From Dolomedes plantarius (Eukaryota > Arthropoda > Arachnida > Araneae > Dolomedidae): a DNA stretch of 64,000 bases. Position 1 is the stretch's first letter, and each line of letters begins with the position of its first letter. The stretch is taken from NCBI GenBank assembly GCA_907164885.2, contig OU015495.1, positions 215,604,224-215,668,223 on the forward strand, given 5' to 3'. A model generated the notes under the pieces. The model had not been told where the DNA came from. It worked only from the letters and a program-made list of their open reading frames with translations, and searched no databases. The position numbers and the translations under genes were made by a program. Below, in pieces: positions 44,061-55,890 of the stretch.

Positions 44061-44239
44061 AATCTAGAGTATCCCCCCTAACTTTATTTCTACTGATCAG
44101 ATATACATAATATATAGCCTATGTCCATCTGGAATAATGTACCTGTCAAATTGTGAAAGAATTTTTCAAATAGGTGCAGTGGTTCCGGAGATTACCCTCC
44201 ACGTACAAAATCCGCTCTCTCTTTATATATTAGTATAGA

Positions 44240-44499
44240 TATATATATATATATTGGCGCATTAGCGCAACTTCAGCTGCGGTGGCGTTAATGCGTAAGT
44301 ACCATAGAGACTATTAATAAGATGACAGATGAGAAAATTTTTTAATTTATTAAAATAAATTATTAATGATTTTTTTAAAAATTTTTGTTATCTCAAACTG
44401 ATAATGTAACTGAACAAAATTTCAAAAATTGTAATTTAAAAAACAAAACGAAACCGATTTCCCCTTGACCGCCTCGGGGTTATAGGGTTATGAAATGTG
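44240..44499. other. Spacer, nothing seen
   Basis: TA run and AT-rich sequence. GTTAATGCGTAAGTACC near 44287 is the reverse complement of GGTACTTACGTATTAACGCC at about 40717-40734, and CAGCTGCGGTGGCG near 44275 resembles the following bases. Confidence 0.4.
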
Positions 44500-44850
44500 T
44501 TTCCACTTGTCATGAGGTTCGTTATCTAACGGTTCCGTAACTGACTGACAGATAAGCAAACCGCTGGACCTGACATTTAGCATGGCGATTCTTCTTACAG
44601 CATTAAGAAAAATTTTTGAAAAATTCTTATTAGATTTTTTTAAATTATATTCTTAAGCTGTTTTTGTAACTTTTTTAAAGTTTTCATTTAAAATAATAAT
44701 CTGGGGGTTATAAAATTTAGATCACGAGAAATATCCTATCAATTTTTTTAAACTGAAATCTTTTTCGAATACCTACCACCGTTTAATGATCTTTGGTGAA
44801 TTTGTAAAGATTCATTTTTAGAATTTAATTCTGACAGCGCGCCAAACCCG
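44500..44850 (+). repeat. Helitron-family fragment, 5' part
   Basis: GGTTCCGTAACTGACTGACA, AACCGCTGGACCTGACATTT and CATGGCGATTCTTCTTACA match the 19178 Helitron (reverse complement). Neither tip is intact. Confidence 0.5.
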
Positions 44851-45059
44851 GTGTGTATCGCTTGGGCAAGCAGTAAACAGTTAAACACAAAAGAACCAAA
44901 ATCCGTCACAAGAAAAGAGGTAAGCAACGATAAGTAATCCTATTTTAATAACCCGCGGTAGTTTCGTTAGAAGAGACTACCTGAAATTATTATTTTTTTA
45001 TAAATATAGTTTGTTGGGTTTTTTTTACATTAATTGCATACATTGGCCGATTTTTCGAT
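44851..45059. other. Spacer with a short repeat shared with 26.5 kb
   Basis: 44915-44990 shares AAAGAGGTAAGCAACGATAA and GAAGAGACTACCTGAA with 26535-26603. The family is not known to me. Confidence 0.45.
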
Positions 45060-45261
45060 TGCTGGTTTGTTAAAAATAAAGTTTTACTATGTTTTCAAAA
45101 TATTTCATGTAGTTTTGAAATAGATTATATATCTTAAATTATAAAGAATAGATTATATATCTTATTATTAAATACCCATTCTGATTTATTCATTTTAATT
45201 AATGGATAGACCCCTATTTTATTGAAAATCGTAAGTGCACGAACACTTTTGGGAGCCACTG
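45060..45261 (+). repeat. DD34E Tc1 element, right end only
   Basis: Matches the last 200 bp of the 20313-21958 element, ending ACTTTTGGGAGCCACTG. Confidence 0.85.
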
Positions 45262-45264
45262 TAG

Positions 45265-45612
45265 TTTGAATATTTTCTTCTACATTATTTTGTCTTTAAA
45301 AATATCCGTTACAATAATTTTTTTATATATATATATATATTTTTTGCCTACATTAATACATTTTGCATACATTGCATACATTAACTGCATTCATTTACCG
45401 TTACGTTGGATAAGAAACGTTTTCAAAAAAAAAAAAAAATGGTTGAGAAAAATTTCGTTATTGACGGGGAAAATGTTCATCAAATACTGTTGTTCCTATT
45501 GTAGGAGATGGAGCCTGCTTATTTAGAGCTCTATCTTAAAGCAATTTCATTTTTTTTTTCATTGTAATTACCCTAAAATGTACTCCGTAGCGAAGCATGG
45601 GTGTTCAGCTTT
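45265..45612 (+). repeat. Helitron-family fragment, 3' part
   Basis: Starts TTTGAATATTTTCTTCTACA and ends ATGTACTCCGTAGCGAAGCA, GGGTGTTCAGCTTTT, like the 3' end of the 19178 Helitron but lacking CTAG. Confidence 0.5.
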
Positions 45613-45740
45613 TTTTACATAAATTGCAGACGATTCTGTGATTTGTTTTCTAGAGAAGTCCTTTTTAATGACGATTTTATTTTGGTACCGAAAAAAGTTC
45701 CATTCGTATGTTTTACTTTCGCGTCACTGTCTCAAACTTT

Positions 45741-46153
45741 CAGTGGCGTAGCGAGCATACCTGGCGCCCGGGGCACGATACCTTTGTGGCGCCCCCCCCC
45801 CTGAAAAACATATAGTAATATAATATATAGACCCTATATTGGCGCCCTCGATAAACATATAATAACATAATATATAGACCATATATTGGCACTCCCCCCC
45901 GAAAAGCATATAGTAACATAATATATAGACCTTATGATGGTGCCCTCCCCTAAAAACACATAGTAATATAATATATAGACCTTATATTGCCCCCCCCCAC
46001 AAAATAATATAGTAATATAATATATATACCTTATATTGGCGCCCTCCTCGAAAACATATAGTAATATTATATATGGATCTTACATTGGCCCCTCTGCGAG
46101 TGGCGCCCGGGGCATGATAGACCACCTTGCCCCCCCCCTTTGCTACGCCACTG
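45741..46153 (-). mobile_element. Minisatellite-bearing hAT MITE, copy C (413 bp, about 7 units)
   Basis: Ends CAGTGGCGTAGCGAGCAT and TTTGCTACGCCACTG. The flanks CAAACTTT (45733-45740) and CGAACTTT (46154-46161) form an 8-bp duplication with one difference. The minisatellite units run in the opposite orientation to copies A and B. Confidence 0.9.
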
Positions 46154-46161
46154 CGAACTTT

Positions 46162-46937
46162 AGAATAGCATTTTAAACAAGAAATGACCCACGAAGCTTT
46201 TCTGCAAAGCTTCATTCAATTCAAAACCGGCAGGCCAAATTTCAGCTTTTTTTTGGGAAAAACCAATCCGCTAAATTGTTGGCCGTTAGAGGGGAACACT
46301 CGTCCAAAAATACGTCAACACATAGCTATAAAAAATTACACCGTCATGTTTCTGGGCAGCGAACTGACATGTCCCGTCTTAAAAAAAGGCGAGCCTCGGC
46401 AAGAAATGAAGCAAAACAAATCTGATGATCGCACCCAAACATAGATGGATTCTTGCAGATGGTTTTTCGCCTGGATGTTCGTTACTCGATCTGTTTACAG
46501 AAGAATATAACAGACACCCATGCGTTCTCTCCTACTATACCTTACTCGGCGATTTTATGGAGCTGCCTGCGAAACATTGAATTGCGTAAACCTCATGCTT
46601 CCATGACACTTTATAGAAATGATACCCGTGCATGTATGTTTCATTAACGTTTCAATTGACACGAAAAGAATTTTTTTTTAAAATTCTAAACTGTTGGTTT
46701 TTAAGGGGTTCCGTCCCAGTTTCAAGGGATGAGGAATTTTCCAATCTGTATTTTCCTAATCACAGATTAGCAAGGGCGTATATCCTTTATTTCTTGAAAT
46801 GCAATGCGCGAGTTTTTCCAAAATCTTTTTTTTTTTTTTAATACGACTTTTCAGAAAAGAATTTTGAATGAGTAGCGACAGACACCAATCGTTTAAATTC
46901 GCCGTCAAAAATCCGAAATTTTTTTTTCTCTCTTTAT
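46162..46937. other. No gene seen
   Basis: Mixed-composition DNA with short frames (for example 46184-46444) lacking any domain. Possibly host DNA. Confidence 0.35.
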
Positions 46938-46941
46938 TTAA

Positions 46942-47115
46942 CCCTTCAGCGGTCGCGCACATTGGATCGAGTCCATCGACTCCCGCTTATGTCTTATTGT
47001 ATTCCAGTATAATCGTTGGTTAAATGACGACTGCCAATGAATGGAAAGGAATACGAGGGTCAGAATATCAGACCTGCATTAGAAAGGGTGTTGCTATCAA
47101 TAGAAACTGCTTAGA
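46942..47115 (+). repeat. piggyBac-type MITE, left part only
   Basis: Starts CCCTTCAGCGG after TTAA (46938-46941) and continues with ATGAATGGAAAGGAATACGA as in the 5154 element, then is cut off near a hAT-like CAATGGTTCCCAACCTT scrap. Confidence 0.75.
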
Positions 47116-47259
47116 TCAATGGTTCCCAACCTTATGCAGCTGGCGACCCACCTTTCCTTATCCGACCACCTCCACGGTCCATCAGTCCATGGTAGAGTAA
47201 TAAACCTTATTTGTATCGTATTCCTTCCTTAAGTATGTATAATTTACCATCAAATATTG

Positions 47260-47261
<2 letters not shown>

Positions 47262-47336
<75 letters not shown>
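47262..47336. repeat. (TA)n microsatellite
   Basis: About 75 bp of pure TA. Confidence 0.95.
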
Positions 47337-47339
<3 letters not shown>

Positions 47340-47444
47340 TAAAATTTCTATAAACTTCATATAACTTCATAAATACTAAATATTCATAAAACTTCTTGAT
47401 ATACACAGTTGAGTATTTCAGAAGTTTTTTTTCTTTTTTTCCCA

Positions 47445-48112
47445 ATGCAGAGGCACTTGTCGTCAAACATTCGCCTCTATTACGCCGCAATCTTACTGCC
47501 CATTTTATTATGGGGGCACAGCATTACCCCTGTAGAGTCACGACAAGGCTGATAAACTAACTCTCTGAGGCATTTTGAAGAAATTTCACAACTATTGATC
47601 CATACCAAGAATGACAGAGTTCTAATTAAAAGCGGAGGCCAATTTTTTAAAACAAAAACTCAACAATTTACTAACAAAAAATTAACATTTAAACAGTGCG
47701 ACATATTCAATTAAAATCCCGTGCAGATTCACAACGTACGGAGCCTAAAACACACATCCGCACAGGCCGCGTTCTCTAGCGTCTCTCTCCAATGTCTGGA
47801 TTTTCAGACGGGGTGGAGGGGCCGGCAGATTATCGGCTGACAGCTCTTCTTAGACGCCGAACTTTATTACATTGCAGAAACGTTAAGAATCCCCCCACGT
47901 GTTCCGAACTGGTGGAACCGAACAACACATTCCTTGAAAAATACGCAGCTGTGTTTCAAGCTCTTGTGGGGTCTCGGGAAAAAATAAGACCCTATTTCCA
48001 GTACGCTACACTCCCTATGAAGGGAGGCATTTTTCGTGGCGCGACGCCAGGATTCGATCCGAGCACCCTCAGCACCGAAAACCAGCGCGCTGTACCACTG
48101 AGCAAACACAAA
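47445..48112 (-). repeat. tRNA-derived SINE (long copy)
   Basis: The minus-strand head reads GCTCAGTGGTACAGCGCG, a good A box, then GGATCGAATCC (B box) about 45 bases on. The far end (near 47450-47545) has CATAATAAAATGGGCAGTAA and AAGTGCCTCTGCATT, also found in the SINE at 54550-54870. Length over 600 bp suggests an insertion or composite. Confidence 0.65.
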
Positions 48113-49284
48113 CCTTCGTATTTCAGAAGTTGGAGATACTACAGTGACAGAATCAAAAGAACGGGCTCTAGATAAACCTACATACAACACTAAACATTGG
48201 ATTTGATATAAGTATAGGTCTAAACATACATATTTTGATAGGTCTAAACATATTTATATGATTTTATAGGTCTAAACCTATTATGTCAAAAGATCAGCGG
48301 TTGTAACAAATGTCGCCATTACACACACGCGGTTTTGTCCAGTAATGTCCGCTAATGTAGCCGTTGCCATTCGGAGTGTATAAATATCGTCGATTTTTGT
48401 GCAACATAACTACGCGTTATATATGTATATAGATATTAAAATATTTATTCCTGGCATTATTTCAAGTTAAAATTTAAAACTGAAAGTTACCTGCTTTTGA
48501 AATTTGAGAGAACTCCAAGCTAAATATTTCTTTTTCTCTTTCGTAAGATAATTTGTAAGGTAATGTATTTGTAATTTGTAATATATGTAAGAAATTGATT
48601 TTAAGAATTCCAAAAAGGAAAACCTTGAGTTTACACGTCTCCAAACCAGAGTGGCTCATTTGGTAACTATGAGAAACAAGGTTTCCTTCCAGTATTTTAA
48701 AGAACTTTAGGGTAATGTTTTTTCAAATAATAATTTAAAAGTATATTTTTCTTTGGATATCAGACTTACTTCATTTTTTTTTCAGCGAAAAGGGAACGGA
48801 ACATGATGATACTATTATTTGACGAACAAAGTCTTTGTTGAACTTCGCATTGATCGTTTCGCACTTGCAGATTTTTTTCCATAGGTTAATATTGTTCGTT
48901 CACACATTTTCTCCTTAGGTTAATATTGAGGCTAATTTAAGCTAATCCAATAGGGTTAGCACACAGCAGCCTTAACATTTTAGGCTTCTGGCTGGGTTTT
49001 TTTTTGTTTTTTTTGGGGGGGGGGGATTAAAGCAGAATTTGATGCATATCCTCAGAGTTTTATATTTCGACAATGATGCCCACATGGTATTGTGACGAGA
49101 GTCGTGGGCTCGGATTAAAATTCCGAGTAAGGCTTGGACGTTGCCTGTTGTCACCTGTACCTCACCTAAATGGTGTTCCCATAATAAAGTAGCCAATAAG
49201 ATATCTCGGTGTTGATGGGGCGAACGTCTTCGATAGTCAGTTGCCTGCCGCATTTGAAATATATATACAGTGGTACCCTGGCAG
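48113..49284. other. No gene seen
   Basis: AT-rich DNA. Short repeats of TAGGTCTAAACAT occur at 48206-48275. A G tract lies near 49015. Just before 49285 CAGTGGTACCCTGG looks like an orphan transposon tip. Confidence 0.4.
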
Positions 49285-49610
49285 CAGTGGCGTAGCGAGC
49301 ATAACTGGCGCCTTAGGCACGATTCCTTTGTGGCGCCCCCCCCCCCCCTGAAAAGCATATAGTAATATAATATATAGACCCTATATTGGCGCCCTCGATA
49401 AACATATAATAACATAATATATAGACCTTATATTGGCGCTCCCCCCCCCCGAAAAGCATATAGTAACATAATATATAGACCTTATGTTGGTGCCCTCCCC
49501 TAAAAACATATAGTAATATAATATATAGACCTTATATTGGGGCCCTCCCCTGAAAAACATATAGTAATATAATATATGAATCTTACATTGGCGCCCCTCT
49601 GCGAGAGGCG
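49285..49610 (-). mobile_element. Minisatellite-bearing hAT MITE, copy D (about 6 units), right end lost
   Basis: Starts CAGTGGCGTAGCGAGCATAA and runs through about six units to the CCCCTCTGCGAG border, then breaks off before the terminal CACTG. Small direct repeats CTCAAGCTGTACT follow at 49621-49660. Confidence 0.88.
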
Positions 49611-49786
49611 CCAATGTAACTCAAGCTGTACTCAAGCTGTACAAGTCACTCAAGCTGTACTGAAAGAAATTGATGGCCTAATGGGATATTGGCGAGAGGT
49701 TATTGCTTGGAATCCGTCCAATAAAACATTAGATGCTTGCACAGGGATTGTTTCTCTTTTCTGATCCCTGTTGTAGACTCACATTT
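49611..49786. repeat. Short direct repeats
   Basis: CTCAAGCTGTAC occurs three times between 49620 and 49660. The remainder is unremarkable. Confidence 0.7.
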
Positions 49787-50340
49787 GGGGGCGTCCATTG
49801 ATTCCGTGAGGCGATTTTCGCGATTTTTTGACCCCCTCCCCCCCCCCCCTAATATCACGTGAGATTTTTCAAAATGCGTATTTTTAGTGTAAATACGTTA
49901 ATCTGTGTCTGATTGCGTCGGATTTATTTTAAAAAAACATAATTTGCTTAATTATTTTTATTTAATACTAGTTAAGACTAGTATTTAAGACTACTAAGAA
50001 CGTAGTCTAGAATCACAGTGAGAAAAATCGAACAATAAAATACTTACATAGGAACTACTAAAATTCGTAAAAGAATATTCATTCTAGTTCAGTCTACGGG
50101 GACTCGTGTGTGGTCTCAAGAGTGACTTCTGGAACTATTGTGTAGGATTTAGCCATATTTTAGTGTAGAAACATGTTTTACTTAATATAACCCAGTTTGC
50201 TCGCAATTTTACGCTGTTTCTTGGGGGAAAAAATTACGTGAATTTGCTGAGACCACCCCCTCTCCCCCACGTCAGACTGGGTGAGATTCGGCTCGCCCCC
50301 CCCCCCCCCTAAAAGCCTCACGTAATTAATGGCCACTCCC
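49787..50340. mobile_element. TIR element (554 bp), GGG..TCCATTGATTCCGTGAGGC ends
   Basis: The left CCATTGATTCCGTGAGGC and right (reverse complement) CCATTAATTACGTGAGGC are imperfect inverted repeats of about 30 bp with GGG tips and polyC subterminal tracts on the same strand. There is no ORF and no clear target duplication. The superfamily is unknown to me. Confidence 0.6.
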
Positions 50341-51403
50341 TTTAGGGAGATTCACTGTAAGAAACTTGCTTCTGTCTATGCTTCAAAATGTTCAAAGTGA
50401 GGCATTGTTTGATCATTAAACTTCGGCGAGCTTTGTTAGGGTGATACTACTTTGAACGAAATTTTGTAATTCAACCTGTTTTGGTCTTTCTTTTCGCACG
50501 GAGAGGAGAGACAGGATGCTTGTCTCACTACATGTTTTAGCACGTGTGATAAGGCGTCCACATTCATCTGCACTGAACAGTATTCTGCGGGGGAAACCAG
50601 TGATTTATGGGCAGAGCGTCTGCAACAGTTTTTATAGCGCATATAGATTGGTGCAGAGTTCTCTGCCTGCAGACCCCCGACTCCTGTCATCACATTAGTC
50701 ACGGTAACATTAGACACGGTATTTAGAACCACCCCCATTCCCGCCCCCAAGGTTTCTTTGATCTGGTGTCTCCCCCGACCCCGCTAGACACCATTTGACC
50801 CGCTGAGCCCCCGCCCTTTCTTTGATGGACCGCCAGAGGAGGCGATCCACGCACAGTACAGAGTACAGAGTGAACATAAATCACTGGATTCCCCAAGGCA
50901 CAGGCAGAGAACTCTGCACCAATATGACACCAATAAGACAGAGCATCAAATGGGGTCATGACCCCAAAATAGTGTCAAGCGGTGTCGGGGGGTACTTGTC
51001 TGCATGAATGTGGATGCGCTATGACAAGTATAACCGAGCAAACGTCGAGTACCGAAGCATTTTTTTTTCGTGTCGAAATGCGACGAGTAACCGAAGCAGA
51101 CAAGTATACCGAGGTATGACTGTATTTGTAACATGTAGGTAACGTTGCATTGTTCTTTTGGGGGGGGGTATTTCTTCCTGCCAAATTATGACAATGAAGA
51201 AGGGTAGCGATATGCATATTTTCTACCAGAGATTACGTCAGGGTCAACGTCACAGCTTGTGATGCTGATATGAAAGGTAGTGGAAAAAAATATTGCCAGA
51301 GAGCCCTCGTGTGCAATGTTAGGAACGTAGTTTTTGTACTGTAATGAATTGTTTTTACCCACGTTTGAATGTTTTCAGTGAAAGTGAGTAAAAGTATTAT
51401 TAA
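50341..51403. other. Rearranged inverted segments, no gene
   Basis: Three segments recur in inverted orientation: CGTCCACATTCATCTGCA-like (50555 versus 51018), CCAGTGATTTATG (50597 versus 50887) and TTGGTGCAGAGTTCTCTGCC (50648 versus 50922). Their order is not mirrored, so this is not a simple hairpin. GC content is higher than the flanks. Confidence 0.6.
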
Positions 51404-52142
51404 GGGGATAGTGGACTTTCAAATTACCAAATTTCGAGCAAAAATTGGATTTTTTTTTTTTTTTTTTTTTGGGGGGGGGGGGGGGTAGTATTAATATTTT
51501 AAAAAACATGTAAATATTGGAATGAAATGCATTTAAAATATGTAGTGAAAAATGAAAACTTGGTAACTTTAGAAAAGTAAGTATTAAAGGTAGGTGATAA
51601 AACATCTTTTAAATGACTTTTTCTCAAAATGAGAAATTTTCAGATTTGCAAGTCTTTAAAATGCTCCTCGTGTCATAATTTTTCACGAAATTTTATGAAA
51701 TTTATAATAAAGACTCCTGTAATACATCAAAATAAAGTTATGCATCCATTTTAGGATTCGAGGTCATTCAGGTTATCAGAGTTTAACTTAAGTGTAGAAA
51801 AGTACAAAAATTTCACGAAAATTCAGAGTACAAGCATAAAAATATTTCCTAAAAATTAACTATTCAACGAAAGTAGAAAAAAATACATAACTTTGTTCAA
51901 AATGTATTTATAAGCAATATAAATGCAAAATTAAGGGGAGAAAGTTAAAAAATTGAGTCACAAGGAGCATTTTAAAAAAAGCTAATTTAATTCCAATTTT
52001 TTAATTATATAATTTTTTTTAAAAATATTTATAAAATTTTATAAGGGGTTTAATGTTGTCATACTTTAATGAATATATATGCAAAATTTCATATCTCTGA
52101 GGTAAAAATTTCAAAAATCACTTTGAAAGGTCCACCATCCCC
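51404..52142 (+). mobile_element. TTAA-type MITE, second subfamily (739 bp)
   Basis: Ends GGGGATAGTGGACTTTCAAA and (reverse complement) GGGGATGGTGGACCTTTCAA, with TTAA at 51400-51403 and 52143-52146. The interior differs from the 22512 type but matches the fragment at 1640-2148. A T tract and G tract lie near 51450-51485. Confidence 0.85.
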
Positions 52143-52146
52143 TTAA

Positions 52147-54240
52147 TTAATTTGACATGAGTTTTACCTTAAAGTATTTCAACTGTATTCTTTGAAGTTT
52201 AGCATCGGTTTTAATACTATAGAAGCAGACAGTTGAAAGTCATTCTATTTTTAAGTGTTTTTAAGTTATTTACATATACTCTTCATAGATTTTAATTTCA
52301 ATGCTTAGGATTTTTTTAAGTACTGAAAATTAATAAACATAACTTGTATTTTTATACTTTTCGTCAAATAGTTTTCGCTGAATGTTTTCACTACATTTAA
52401 GGTTATATTTTTTTTCGGAATACAAACATAATAAACCAAAGTTTTGATCAATGAAAATTTCGTGAATATCATGTCAAAGATAATTACGTCATCGTGGTTT
52501 GAATTAGTGACGTTTATCAATGGGTATTAAGAAAAGGGCCTCGCGATGATATCTGCGTTTCACCCCAAGACTCAGGTGTAATTAGCTTCAGCACCTGGTT
52601 TAAGCCATCGAAAATTATCTGATATGAGACCTCGAAGAATCTCCCTAAAAGGTAAAGAAGTGAGAAGAACGTTCAATTTTTTAAACTTCTTTTAAAAGCT
52701 TGCATTGATAGTGAACCGTCGAATAAGAAAATCAAAGATAACCGCTTACAAGGGAGAGTATATGTTATCACCTTCAGATGTCTGATGTAAAATGTTTTAT
52801 TTCATACAATGTATCTGGAAGTAGTCAACATGTGGTTCAGTGGTTAAAAGTTTCAAAATCAAAACGACAGAAGAATCGGAAGTCAACAGAATTAATATTA
52901 AGAATAACATTTAATGAATATAGAATTTAGCTCCGCATGTGCGCTATACAGGAAGTGATCTATTTATAGAAATCTTGCTTCACAATTCACAACAGCAGCT
53001 GTCAGTAGAATTACATTGGGAACAGTTTATGATTGAAAATAAAAAATAAAAAGTTAGGTAAATAATCGAAGAAGGAAAAGTCCGGAGATGGTCAGACTGG
53101 AACAGTATCAGTAAAATGTTATCCTATTACCTTTTTTTAAATTTCAGAAAGCGTTGTACGTTGTCTTATGCTTTGAAGCATGTTTTGAATTTTGAATTAT
53201 AAACATCATGGTGTGATACTTAATTTCTGGTTCGAGACTGATTCAGAAAAATTTTTGCCCCAAGGTTAACATAAAGCTTGATCTGTGTTCGTGCAATTAC
53301 TGAAGAATGTTCCTTAAGGTATCTCTGCTTACGTTAAAATGGCTGTTTTGGTGAATTATTTTTTTTTATTACTATTGTTCAATTTTAAAGGCCAATCTTT
53401 CAGGATTCTAAAACTGCTTTACTTTTATTCCTACGGTCATTGGATAAGAATTTATGGCCGATTTAATAAACCGAAAGCGATATTAAAAGACCGGAAGTAG
53501 CATCTTTAAATGCATTTTTTTTAGAACTCATTTTCCAGTTACTTTTGTAAACGAGAAAGCTAATAATTTAAAAAGTTTTTAATATATTTTAATGAAATTT
53601 TGCAATCGTGTTTTACATATTACTAACTATATTTTGACTTAAAAGCTAAGCTATATGTGTTAATTTAATCATTTTACAGGTACCTGCACTTATAAAAAGA
53701 TTTTTTTCACTTTTTTGCTATATACTGCAGAGATTTTTGGAAGTATTGTGAAACTTTAACTTTAGAACACAGGTAAGTATCACAGTAGTATATAGTACAA
53801 AGGAAATTAAAATATATTTAGTTGAATTGAGTTTAGGGTCTCTGGCGCAAGCGCTAATTTGTACTAAAAATTGATAAAAAATTCCGAAAATTCTAAAATG
53901 TTATGAAATTTTTACCAAAATTATATTTATTTTCAGGATTTGATATTACATTTGAACAAAAAATACATGTACTTAACCAGTATTGTATATTCTTAAAAAA
54001 CAAGGTGCTCCGAATGTAAAAAGAAAAAATAATTCTACTCCCGTTTGTCATTTTTACAGTCGCAACATGTATATGAGTAGAACATTAATCAAATATCCAT
54101 TGACCGACGAGAGAAATGAAGTGTAACCCCATGTAAATATTACCCCATGTTTCACCGTCTCTTGCTGGCCGAATATCTTAGAACACTGATCCGCAAACTT
54201 TGGTCAGACTTACTAGTGGAAAGGAAACTCGATTGCAAAC
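52147..54240. other. 2.1 kb with no recognised gene or repeat
   Basis: AT-rich DNA without long frames or terminal repeats. It is one of the few stretches here that may be single-copy host DNA. Confidence 0.4.
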
Positions 54241-54254
54241 TTTTGAAATTGTTT

Positions 54255-54425
54255 AAACCAAGGGAGGGCAACTGTTTTGGCCCAGTGACGTAGCGAGCAT
54301 AACTGGCGCCCGGGACACCCCGAAAAACATATATATAAAGAATTAGTGAAAAGGACCATTTGGCGACCCTCTGCGAGTGGGCATGATAGACCCCCTGGCT
54401 ACGCCACTTTGTGTAAGCGGAGGGC
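54255..54425 (-). mobile_element. hAT scrap with nested minisatellite MITE (54283-54409)
   Basis: The outer AGGGAGGGCAACTGTTTTGG and GCGGAGGGCCACACC look like hAT terminal sequence. Inside, CAGTGACGTAGCGAGCATAA...GGCTACGCCACT is a 127-bp member of the minisatellite MITE family with less than one unit left. Its target duplication is not visible. Confidence 0.6.
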
Positions 54426-54549
54426 CACACCTTTTTTAAAATTTTTGCATTTATTAGTTAATTCAGCATTTTAGAAAAGGTATAAATTGTATCATAAAAT
54501 AAAATAAAATATTGGCAGTTTTTCTGGCTGTGTTTGGCAGTTTTTCTGG

Positions 54550-54870
54550 ATGTCCAATAGTTCCTCACTGGTAGTCCAAGAGAGATTCTAATGCGGAGGC
54601 ACTTTGTCGGATAGACTGTTGTTATTGAGCGCAGTTTTGCTGACCATTTTATTATAGGCAGACCAGCATTGCTCCCTACAAACGGACAACACGAACGGTT
54701 TGGTTTGGAGCGCTACGATCAATTATTGCTCACGAGGGCTAACTACACAAGGACCTACTGCTTAAAGCCGATTCCGAACGGCTCCATGCCAAGAGTGGGA
54801 TTCGAACCCACACACTTTGGTACCGAATGCCAATTCGCATTTATTCGCATCTATTTCGTAAATATGAAAA
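54550..54870 (-). repeat. tRNA-derived SINE
   Basis: The minus strand contains GTGTGTGGGTTCGAATCCCA, a perfect B box GGTTCGAATCC near 54795-54815. The A box is not clear. The tail (TATAATAAAATGGTCAG, AAGTGCCTCCGCATT) matches the SINE at 47445-48112. Confidence 0.65.
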
Positions 54871-55329
54871 TGGATGTTTGAGAATCACCAGCATGAATAG
54901 CGAACATATCTTTGAGAACAGAAGAATTTTTTAGTTACTAGGTGGGTCAACTCTAATACAGTTGTGTTGGGAAGTATATTTCGAACGTGTTATTGAAATG
55001 ATCTGCGTTGAAGGATTTGGCCCAGTGCTTTATCTGAAGCAACAGTTAATGTAAACTGGACTAGTATAGCACTCGTGATTCTAATTAGCTTTCCTGGTCA
55101 TGTTTATTATTAGAGTGTGGCTTGCTGATAATTTCTTACTGCACAAAATAGGTGGTGTGCTAATTCAATATTTTATCTTGTTGTTGTTGTTTCTAATGCT
55201 CCCGGAAGTATTGCAGGTCAGGTCCATATATGAATCATATATGGACATATATGAATTATTTCATGCATCCATATATGAATTATTTCATGCATTTCTATGG
55301 CTGAGTGTATCACAAGAGTCGGAGTCCAA
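54871..55329. other. No gene; short repeats
   Basis: Near 55218-55290 TCCATATATGA...TATATGGA forms a hairpin, and the 28-bp unit ATATATGAATTATTTCATGC is tandemly duplicated. Confidence 0.55.
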
Positions 55330-55535
55330 TTTAGCCAGGTGCCCCCCCCCCCCCATGGTTACATCTGGGGGATCGTACCCTCTCTTAACTCATAGAGGGA
55401 CTTTCGGGTCTACGAATTTAACGTGCCCATATCCAGCCAAGACAGAGGTATTTAATGACGCTTGTTGGAATTCGAGATCCGAGCATCCTCAGCACCGAAA
55501 GCCGACGCGCCACCACTAGATTACCTCTGGCCCTT
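55330..55535 (-). repeat. tRNA-derived SINE
   Basis: On the minus strand GGTAATCTAGTGGTGGCGCG (A-box-like) is followed by CTCGGATCTCGAATTCC, a B box spoiled by a small insertion. The body shares GAGAGGGTACGATCCCC with 6693-6955. Confidence 0.55.
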
Positions 55536-55886
55536 GATATTTTTAGCTTTACTTTCAGAGACCGCAATTTATCATTATGGGTGTCTTGCACGCGTTAGAT
55601 ATGTTTATGAACGCATCCTGTGGACACAACTTCCAGTGCAGTAAACAAAGTCATTGCCAACGTGTTTGTGTTCTTATTTTTTTGCATATCGTCGCCTGGA
55701 GAGCTCCAATCTCAAGACAATGGATATCAATTTAGGTAGCACGTGATGTGAGGTACTGCATAAATTGACTCCTACAAAGTGGTCGTCTTGCTTCCAGCCG
55801 AAATCATCAATGGGATCGAATCGAAGCAAATTTTGAGTAATCCAAACAAATTTTTTTTTCACTTCTTCCATAATATGGTAAGTTCA
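55536..55886. other. No gene seen
   Basis: Small frames only; nothing recognised. Confidence 0.4.
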
Positions 55887-55890
55887 TTAA

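Larger units (their letters stand above)
40857..44239 (-). mobile_element. Helitron, non-autonomous (3.4 kb including a nested element)
   Basis: On the minus strand it begins TCTATACTAATATATAAAG after A and ends with a hairpin (CCCGGACAAAGTCGGG) and GGGCCGCTAG before T. TC start, 3' hairpin, CTAG end and A|T insertion without duplication are the Helitron hallmarks. No Rep or helicase is visible. Two further copies of the 5' motif (GTACAAAATCxGCTCTCTCT...AGTATAGAT) lie near 41650 and 42430, so the element may be a nest of related Helitrons. A 1,424-bp TIR element sits at 42637-44060. Confidence 0.8.

Noticed and set aside
48055..48112. A genuine tRNA gene at the SINE head
   Set aside because: A and B boxes are present but the arms do not form a full cloverleaf, and the sequence continues into a repeated SINE body.
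54786..54830. A genuine tRNA gene (perfect B box GGTTCGAATCC on the minus strand)
   Set aside because: No matching A box at the right distance, no acceptor stem pairing that I can see, and the tail is shared with another SINE copy.
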